A stretch of DNA of 64,000 bases from Aquisphaera giovannonii. Its GTDB lineage: Bacteria; Planctomycetota; Planctomycetia; Isosphaerales; Isosphaeraceae. The notes below the pieces were generated by a model. That model saw only the letters and a program-made list of their open reading frames with translations, did not search any database and was not told the origin of the DNA. The stretch is from positions 6,200,001 to 6,264,000 of the forward strand of contig NZ_CP042997.1 in the NCBI RefSeq assembly GCF_008087625.1, read 5' to 3'. Below, in pieces: positions 59,636 to 64,000 of the stretch (its first letter is position 1; each line of letters starts with the position of its first letter). Both the position numbers and the translations under genes were made by a program.

Positions 59636-59742
59636 GCTCGTCCGTCCGCTCCAGTCCCAGCCGGGCCGCCGCCCGTCGCCACTGCGGGCCCAACGCCCCG
59701 TCCGCGGTGAAGAGGCGACGCTCGGCCCGGCCGTCGTGGCAT
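59636..59742 (-). pseudogene. Short fragment of an unidentified coding sequence
   Basis: On the minus strand this stretch encodes RAERRLFTADGALGPQWRRA followed by AARLGLERTDEL, which reads like a piece of a GC-rich coding sequence, unlike the surrounding plus-strand genes. It sits between the EAD1 gene and the duplicated DUF4038 end. The source gene is not recognised. It marks a junction of rearranged DNA. Confidence 0.4.
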
Positions 59743-60120
59743 CGCCTGCCCGGCTCCGGCCAGATCGGCCGCGGCAAGGCATTCCTCGAGCGCTATCCGT
59801 GGCAGCGCTTCGAGCCGCACGCGGAATGGGCATCCTGGGCCGGGAGCGAGGGCCACCTCCCGGCCGAGGTGCCGTACACCGCCGGCATCCCTGGCGGCGT
59901 CCGGATCACCTACGCGCCGCTCCCCCGGGCGATCACAGTGGATCGGCTCGATCCGGGCGGCGGCTACTCGGTGCTCTATTTCGATCCGACCGAGGGGACG
60001 ACCCTCAAGGGCCAACCGCTCCGGGCCGACGCGTCCGGGAAGGCTCGCGTCGAGCCGCCGAACGCCCCCGGGGGAGACTGGGTCCTCGTCGTCGACCCGG
60101 AGCCGGCCGGCCCCCGGTGA
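59743..60120 (+). pseudogene. 3' fragment of a DUF4038 (GH140-like) gene
   Basis: This frame encodes about 125 residues from RLPGSGQIGRGKAFLERYPW to VVDPEPAGPR and stop. It matches the C-terminus of the full DUF4038 gene 2 kb upstream and lacks the signal peptide and catalytic barrel, so it cannot function alone. The first part is nearly identical to the upstream copy, the last 60 residues are clearly diverged (VDRLDPGGGYSVLYFDPTEG here, EGLDAGRDYSLRYFDPSQGH upstream). It is either a displaced original gene end or a remnant of a second paralogue. Confidence 0.85.
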
Positions 60121-60170
60121 CCGGCCGGGGCGAGGCCATGGGGCCGGCTCCGCATCCGGCATGGGTCGCC

Positions 60171-62126
60171 TCAGGGCACGGGGGGCTTCCAGCGGTAGAG
60201 GAGGTTCTTCCCTCGCCAATCTTCCTCGACGAGGACGAGGTACTCGCCGTCCCTACGCCGGATGGCGTCCATCGAGTAGGGCATGTCCAGCCAGCCGGCG
60301 TTGCCGCCGACTTCCGGGCCCGGGACGAACGAGCCGACGTACCGGGCGTCGTCGGTCCGCAGGATGTGGACGTGCTGCTTGCCCTCGTCCGGCTTGACCA
60401 TACCCGCGAACACGTAATCGCCCGCGAAAGCGAGGGAGCTCGGCGACAGGGGCTTGCCGGGGCCTTCGCCCTCCGGATTCACCGGCAGTTTCGTCGTCCA
60501 TCGGTCCTTCCGGGGGCCCTTCGCCCAGCCGTCGATGCGGCGTAGGGTCTTGCCCGCGACGCCCCAGGAATCGATGGATTCGCCCTTCAGGTAGCCGCTC
60601 AGGTAGAGCGTGTCGGCCGCCGCCTCGTAGTGGACCCGTCGGACCAGCTCGAAGTCCTCGGGCCAGGGCCAGGACTCGGGCTTCGCCGTCTCGAACCGGG
60701 GCCGGCCGTCGGCGTCCCAGCCGAGGAACGCGTGACGGCGGATCGTCCGGTTCGGGGCGTCCCCGTGCCAGACGTCCCCGTTCGCCGCGACCTGCCAGGC
60801 CCAGGTCTCGCCCTCGGCCGTGACCTTCCCCGCGGGCCTCGCGAGGTGGGCGTCCGGCCCGTCGAAGGTGAAGAGCTGGAACCCGCCCCCGTACTGGCCG
60901 ATCCCGTAGAGGAGCCGCCGGCCCCGGAGGTGGCGGATCTGCACGCTCATCGCCGTGCTCGCGCGGACGTCGGCCGGGAAGGTGACGTGGTCGACCGTGG
61001 TGGCCCGCTGCCGCCACGGGGGCCAGGCCGTCGCGTCCGCCTCGACCTCGAAGATCGCCGTGCGGCTATAGACGACGCGGCCGTCGGACTCCGGGTCGAA
61101 GCCGTAGGTGTCCACGAACGCGTGATTGGCGAGCTCCCATCGCAGCGCCCCCTTGGGGTCGAAGGACCGGAGCACGAGGGTGCCGACCGGGGCCCCGTTG
61201 AACCCGAGGGCGAGGTACAGGTTCCCGTCCGAGTCGGTGCCGGCGCCCCGGGGCGAATACAGCTTCGCCGGCCGGGATTCGCCGGGCGTCCCGGCGCGGA
61301 GCCCGCCCTTCTCGCCGAAGGTGGCGACGAGCCTGGGCCGGTCGCCCGACACGTCGAAGGACTTCACCTGCTGGTCCGGCCCGTCGTCGCAGACGATGAG
61401 CCGTCCGTCGGCGCCGAACGCGATCGCCGAGGGCCTGCCGACCCCCTCGCAGGGCCCGACCGGGCCCGCCGGGCCGAGCTTCCCGACCGCGTCCCCGGCG
61501 AGGATCCAGGGCGTCCCGTCCGGTGCCAGCGCAACATCCTTGAGGCCCGGGACGGTTGCCTCCCGGATCAGCGTCGCGTTGCGGGCGTCCCTCACCTCCA
61601 GCCTCCCGGCATAGGCGATGGCGATCCTGCCACCGCGGGCGCTCAGGCCGACGGCCTCGGCGGGGAGCCCGCGCTCGTCCGCGAACGAGGCCGAGTCGAT
61701 GTCCCCCGGCTTCCAGGTGAAGTGGAGGAGCCGCTTGCCCTTGTTGGCGACGTAGATGTCCGGCCCGTCCACCGCCAGGGCGCCGTTGCCGGTGTTCCAG
61801 CCCCAGGCGGTCTCCTTCACGCCGGGCCCCTCCTGCTTGAGGAGCACGCGGTTGACCTTGCCATCCCGGTACAGGCCGACGCAACGCCCGGCCTCGTCCC
61901 AGTCGGTTCCGGCCAGCACCGTCCCGTCCGGCGTGACCTCGACCTCGTCGGCGCCGTTCTGCACCCAGTAGCCGAGCCCGTTCGGCCCGCCGTCGCCCGG
62001 GAAGGAATTGCCGACCCAGCTCGTGCGATAGCCGCCCGGCGGCGGCTTGACCTCGTCGCGGCGGTCGGCGCCCGCGGCCAGCAGGGCCGCCGCGAGCAGC
62101 AGGCCCATCGTCCCCGTCGTCCCCAT
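60171..62126 (-). CDS. Exported beta-propeller (NHL/SMP-like) protein
   Basis: The 651-residue protein starts at ATG 62126 after GGAGGGG and has a signal-like segment (TMGLLLAAALLAAGADRRDE). The body is built of repeated four-strand blades with ends such as VEVTPDGTVLAGTDWDEAGR, IAIAYAGRLEVRDARN, VALAPDGTPWILAGDAVG, AFGADGRLIVCDDGPDQQVK and RGAGTDSDGNLYLALGFNGA, typical of NHL-like or SMP-30-like propellers. The catalytic residues of gluconolactonase are not evident. A role in carbohydrate use is suggested by the neighbours. It is transcribed away from the GntR gene, and the operator lies in the gap. Confidence 0.82.
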   Translation of the reverse strand: MGTTGTMGLLLAAALLAAGADRRDEVKPPPGGYRTSWVGNSFPGDGGPNGLGYWVQNGADEVEVTPDGTVLAGTDWDEAGRCVGLYRDGKVNRVLLKQEGPGVKETAWGWNTGNGALAVDGPDIYVANKGKRLLHFTWKPGDIDSASFADERGLPAEAVGLSARGGRIAIAYAGRLEVRDARNATLIREATVPGLKDVALAPDGTPWILAGDAVGKLGPAGPVGPCEGVGRPSAIAFGADGRLIVCDDGPDQQVKSFDVSGDRPRLVATFGEKGGLRAGTPGESRPAKLYSPRGAGTDSDGNLYLALGFNGAPVGTLVLRSFDPKGALRWELANHAFVDTYGFDPESDGRVVYSRTAIFEVEADATAWPPWRQRATTVDHVTFPADVRASTAMSVQIRHLRGRRLLYGIGQYGGGFQLFTFDGPDAHLARPAGKVTAEGETWAWQVAANGDVWHGDAPNRTIRRHAFLGWDADGRPRFETAKPESWPWPEDFELVRRVHYEAAADTLYLSGYLKGESIDSWGVAGKTLRRIDGWAKGPRKDRWTTKLPVNPEGEGPGKPLSPSSLAFAGDYVFAGMVKPDEGKQHVHILRTDDARYVGSFVPGPEVGGNAGWLDMPYSMDAIRRRDGEYLVLVEEDWRGKNLLYRWKPPVP

Positions 62127-62165
62127 GGCCCCCTCCGTCTCCAGAAGGCAAGTCTTTGACATGCC

Positions 62166-62179
62166 ACTGGTATACCAGT
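62166..62179. promoter_or_regulatory. GntR-type operator palindrome
   Basis: ACTGGTATACCAGT is a perfect 14-bp palindrome in the divergent gap between the propeller gene and the GntR-family regulator. Its core TGGTATACCA matches the operator of FadR-type GntR regulators such as ExuR/UxuR of E. coli. The site is 40 bases before one start and 59 before the other, suited to autoregulation and control of the propeller gene. Confidence 0.75.
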
Positions 62180-62237
62180 AAGATTCCAGACATCGTAGTT
62201 GCCTCGGCGAGGCGTGGGCAAGTGGGGATCCGGCGAC

Positions 62238-62921
62238 ATGGTGTGGGACCACGAGTCATCGAGGCCGGGCCCGGTCCCGGACGAGCCCGGCTCCCTCGCG
62301 CACCGGGCCTATGAGGACCTGAGGGGCCGGATCCTCTCCGGGCGGCTGGCCCCGGGGGCGATGCTCTCGGAGCGCCGGCTCGCCGCCGAGATGGGGATGA
62401 GCAAGACGCCGGTGCATGCCGCGATCGAGCGGCTGGCGGCGGACGGCTTCCTCTCCGTCGCGGCCCAGCGGGGCATCGTGGTGCGGGAGGTCTCGGTCCG
62501 GGAGATCGCCGACCATTTCGAGGTCCGCGAGGCGATCGAGCCGTTCCTCGTCGCGAGGCTCGCGGGCCGCCTCGGCGCCGACCATCGGAAGCGGCTCTCG
62601 TGGAACGCGAGGGAGCACCGCCGCGTGGCCCGGGCCGGGGACGTCGCGGCCGTCGTGGATCGCGACGCCGAATTCCACCTCCTGCTCGCGGAATTCCAGG
62701 GGAACCGCGAGTTCGCCCGGCTGATGGCCCAGGTCCGCGACAGGGTGCGCGCCTCGATCCACGAGCTGTCGACTCGGCATCCCGAGCGGATGTTGCAGTC
62801 GGTTGAGGAGCACGACCGGATCGTCGAGGCCCTCGTCGCGGGGGACGGGGCCGCCGCCGCGGAGCGGATGAGGGAGCACATTCGGTGGGGGATGCAGCGG
62901 CTCTGCGACCGCGGCTCGTGA
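62238..62921 (+). CDS. GntR-family (FadR subfamily) transcriptional regulator
   Basis: The 227-residue protein has an N-terminal winged helix (AHRAYEDLRGRILSGRLAPG, LSERRLAAEMGMSKTPVHAA, IERLAADGFLSVAAQRG) and a C-terminal FCD ligand-binding domain (VREIADHFEVREAIEPFLVA, EFHLLLAEFQGNREFARLMA, EEHDRIVEALVAGDGAAAAE, MREHIRWGMQ) with the conserved Asp and His residues for metal or sugar-acid binding. Regulators of this kind often sense uronates or other sugar acids. An exact palindromic operator lies 59 bases upstream. Start ATG 62238 has GGGGA upstream. Confidence 0.93.
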   Translation: MVWDHESSRPGPVPDEPGSLAHRAYEDLRGRILSGRLAPGAMLSERRLAAEMGMSKTPVHAAIERLAADGFLSVAAQRGIVVREVSVREIADHFEVREAIEPFLVARLAGRLGADHRKRLSWNAREHRRVARAGDVAAVVDRDAEFHLLLAEFQGNREFARLMAQVRDRVRASIHELSTRHPERMLQSVEEHDRIVEALVAGDGAAAAERMREHIRWGMQRLCDRGS

Positions 62922-63223
62922 CATCGAAGGCCACCCCGGCGGGCGACGCGCCTGCCACCGTCGCGGTGCTACGTCACGGCTCGGATCTCCTGCCTCGCCC
63001 TCCCGGAATCATGTCGCCACGAGACGCCGGCCACGCGGGGGTTTGCCATGGCCCGTGCCGGAGCGCATGGCCCCCTCGTCGTCAGGGGGCATCCCCTTCC
63101 GCAGCCCCCCGACACAAGCTTTAATGTGGGGGCCGGCCCAGGTCGGCCACCCGCCCCCCGCGCCGAGCTTCCGGACGATCCCGGGGCGCGTCGCGACGAT
63201 GCCACGGAAAGGACGATCCTCCC
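62922..63223. other. Intergenic region before the GH127-like gene
   Basis: About 300 bases of GC-rich sequence. No operator matching the upstream palindrome, hairpin terminator or small gene is evident. An AT patch near 63116-63125 (AGCTTTAATG) could hold the -10 of the GH127-like promoter, without a clear -35. Confidence 0.35.
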
Positions 63224-64000
63224 ATGCGAGCCCACCGAAGCGGAATGATCCATGCGCAGGCCTGTGCGGCCTTCTTCGGCCTGGCCGCCTGGGCGTCCCT
63301 CACCTTCCCGGCCGGGGGCGCCGCGGACCTCCCCACGCCGGACGCGGTGAAGCCCGCGGTGGGCCTGAAGGCCGTGCCGTTCCCGCTCGAGGAGGTCCGC
63401 CTGCTCGACGGACCGCTTCACCATGCGATGGAGCTGGACGAGAAGTACATCCTGGCCCTCGACGTCGATCGGCTCCTGCACGCCTTCCGGGTCAACGCGG
63501 GCCTGCCCAGCGCGGCGAAGCCGCTGGGAGGGTGGGAGGCGCCGAAGGTGGAGGTCCGCGGCCATTTCGTGGGCCACTACATGAGCGCGTGCGCCCTCCT
63601 CTACGCCAGCACGGGAGACCCGCGGTTCAAGGAGAAGGGGGATAGGCTCGTCGCCGGCCTCGTCGAATGCCAGGAGAAGATGGGCACCGGCTATCTCGGC
63701 GCCTTCCCCGAGGAGTTCATCGACCGCGTCGAGGCCCGCAAGCCGGTCTGGGCTCCCTATTACACGCTGCACAAGATCCTCGCCGGGTTGCTCGACATGA
63801 ACACATACTGCGGCAATGCCGAGGCGCTCGGGGCGGCGAGGAAGTTCGCCGACTGGATCAAATCTCGATGCGACCGGCTGAGCGACGCCCAGATGCAGGG
63901 GATGCTGGGCAATGAGCACGGCGGGATGAACGAGGTGCTCGCCAACCTCTACGCCCGCACCGGCGAGAAGAAGTACCTGGAGCTGTCCGAGCGGTTCAAC
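63224..64000 (+). CDS. GH127-like (beta-L-arabinofuranosidase family, DUF1680) exported protein, partial
   Basis: The frame starts at 63224 with a signal-like segment (ACAAFFGLAAWASLTFPAGG) and continues to the window edge, so the gene is incomplete here. Family features are PFPLEEVRLLDGPLHHAMEL, DRLLHAFRVNAGLPSAAKPL, GWEAPKVEVRGHFVGHYMSA, LVAGLVECQEKMGTGYLGAF and WAPYYTLHKILAGLLDMNTY, which match the N-terminal part of DUF1680 (GH127) enzymes. These release L-arabinofuranose from plant glycans; the catalytic Glu and Cys residues lie further on, outside the window. Together with the DUF4038 gene it suggests pectin-type sugar use. Confidence 0.88.
   Translation, partial: MRAHRSGMIHAQACAAFFGLAAWASLTFPAGGAADLPTPDAVKPAVGLKAVPFPLEEVRLLDGPLHHAMELDEKYILALDVDRLLHAFRVNAGLPSAAKPLGGWEAPKVEVRGHFVGHYMSACALLYASTGDPRFKEKGDRLVAGLVECQEKMGTGYLGAFPEEFIDRVEARKPVWAPYYTLHKILAGLLDMNTYCGNAEALGAARKFADWIKSRCDRLSDAQMQGMLGNEHGGMNEVLANLYARTGEKKYLELSERFN

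Noticed and set aside
1-64000. CRISPR arrays, rRNA genes, complete insertion sequences
   Set aside because: No regularly spaced direct repeats of CRISPR type, no rRNA-like sequence, and no transposase or integrase frame were found on either strand.

Overview
The window looks like a chromosomal segment of a high-GC planctomycete, most likely of the Isosphaeraceae type (inference). Supporting traits are very GC-rich codon use, PEP-CTERM style sorting ends, a secreted beta-helix protein with an LEPR-XLL-like N-terminal motif, DUF1080 and DUF4038 sugar-degrading proteins, BlaI/M56 regulatory pairs, and a family beginning ISDAKLAANRRNAQRSTGPR that I associate with planctomycetes.

Layout. 0-6.2 kb: the 5' part of a PEP-CTERM protein gene (minus), a BlaI repressor with an M56 metallopeptidase fused to HAF repeats, and a secreted beta-helix protein. 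6.2-8.2 kb: hairpin repeats and a lineage-specific protein with a repeat element inside its reading frame. 8.3-12.4 kb: a mechanosensitive channel of MscK type split into two coupled genes. 12.6-20.9 kb: a CobB/CbiA-like pseudoenzyme, a TPR protein, then birA, nadC, a sugar-binding-type lipoprotein and uvrB (with a LexA-like box), all minus strand. 21-25.8 kb: an unknown protein paired with a cytoplasmic subtilase, a PDZ protein and a ComEA-like protein. 26-29.2 kb: bifunctional proline dehydrogenase/P5C dehydrogenase, followed by 0.8 kb of palindromic repeats. 30-34.3 kb: two unusual response-regulator proteins, a TGS GTPase and a short-chain dehydrogenase. 34.5-42.7 kb: small stress-type proteins, DUF1080, ribBA, a VOC protein, a membrane glycosyltransferase and a TlpA-type thioredoxin. 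42.8-54.6 kb: a GTPase with a C-terminal C2-like region, a PIN-domain pair, and two planctomycete-type envelope proteins separated by an AT-richer island (about 47.4-52.6 kb). 54.8-64 kb: pyruvate kinase and a carbohydrate locus (DUF4038/GH140-like, secreted propeller, GntR regulator, GH127-like), interrupted by an effector-associated-domain protein lying inside a duplicated gene end.

Most of the window is metabolic and house-keeping. The accessory signal is concentrated in four places. (1) The 47.4-52.6 kb island carries a discrete promoter-terminator unit encoding a tRNA-like RNA with no normal anticodon arm, a DUF2321 zinc-ribbon protein, a small winged-helix-like protein, a DUF262 + HEPN pair with overlapping ATGA, and a DUF4145 protein. 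(2) The EAD1-like protein at 58.3 kb sits between two copies of a DUF4038 gene 3' end. (3) The subtilase and its unknown partner lie at 21-24 kb. (4) A PIN-domain gene overlaps a nuclease-fold-like gene at 45-46 kb. The best candidates for an undescribed system are the tRNA-like RNA with its neighbouring island genes, and the EAD1 insertion.

All family assignments are from reading motifs in the translated sequence; no database search was run. RNA folds and promoters were judged by eye.
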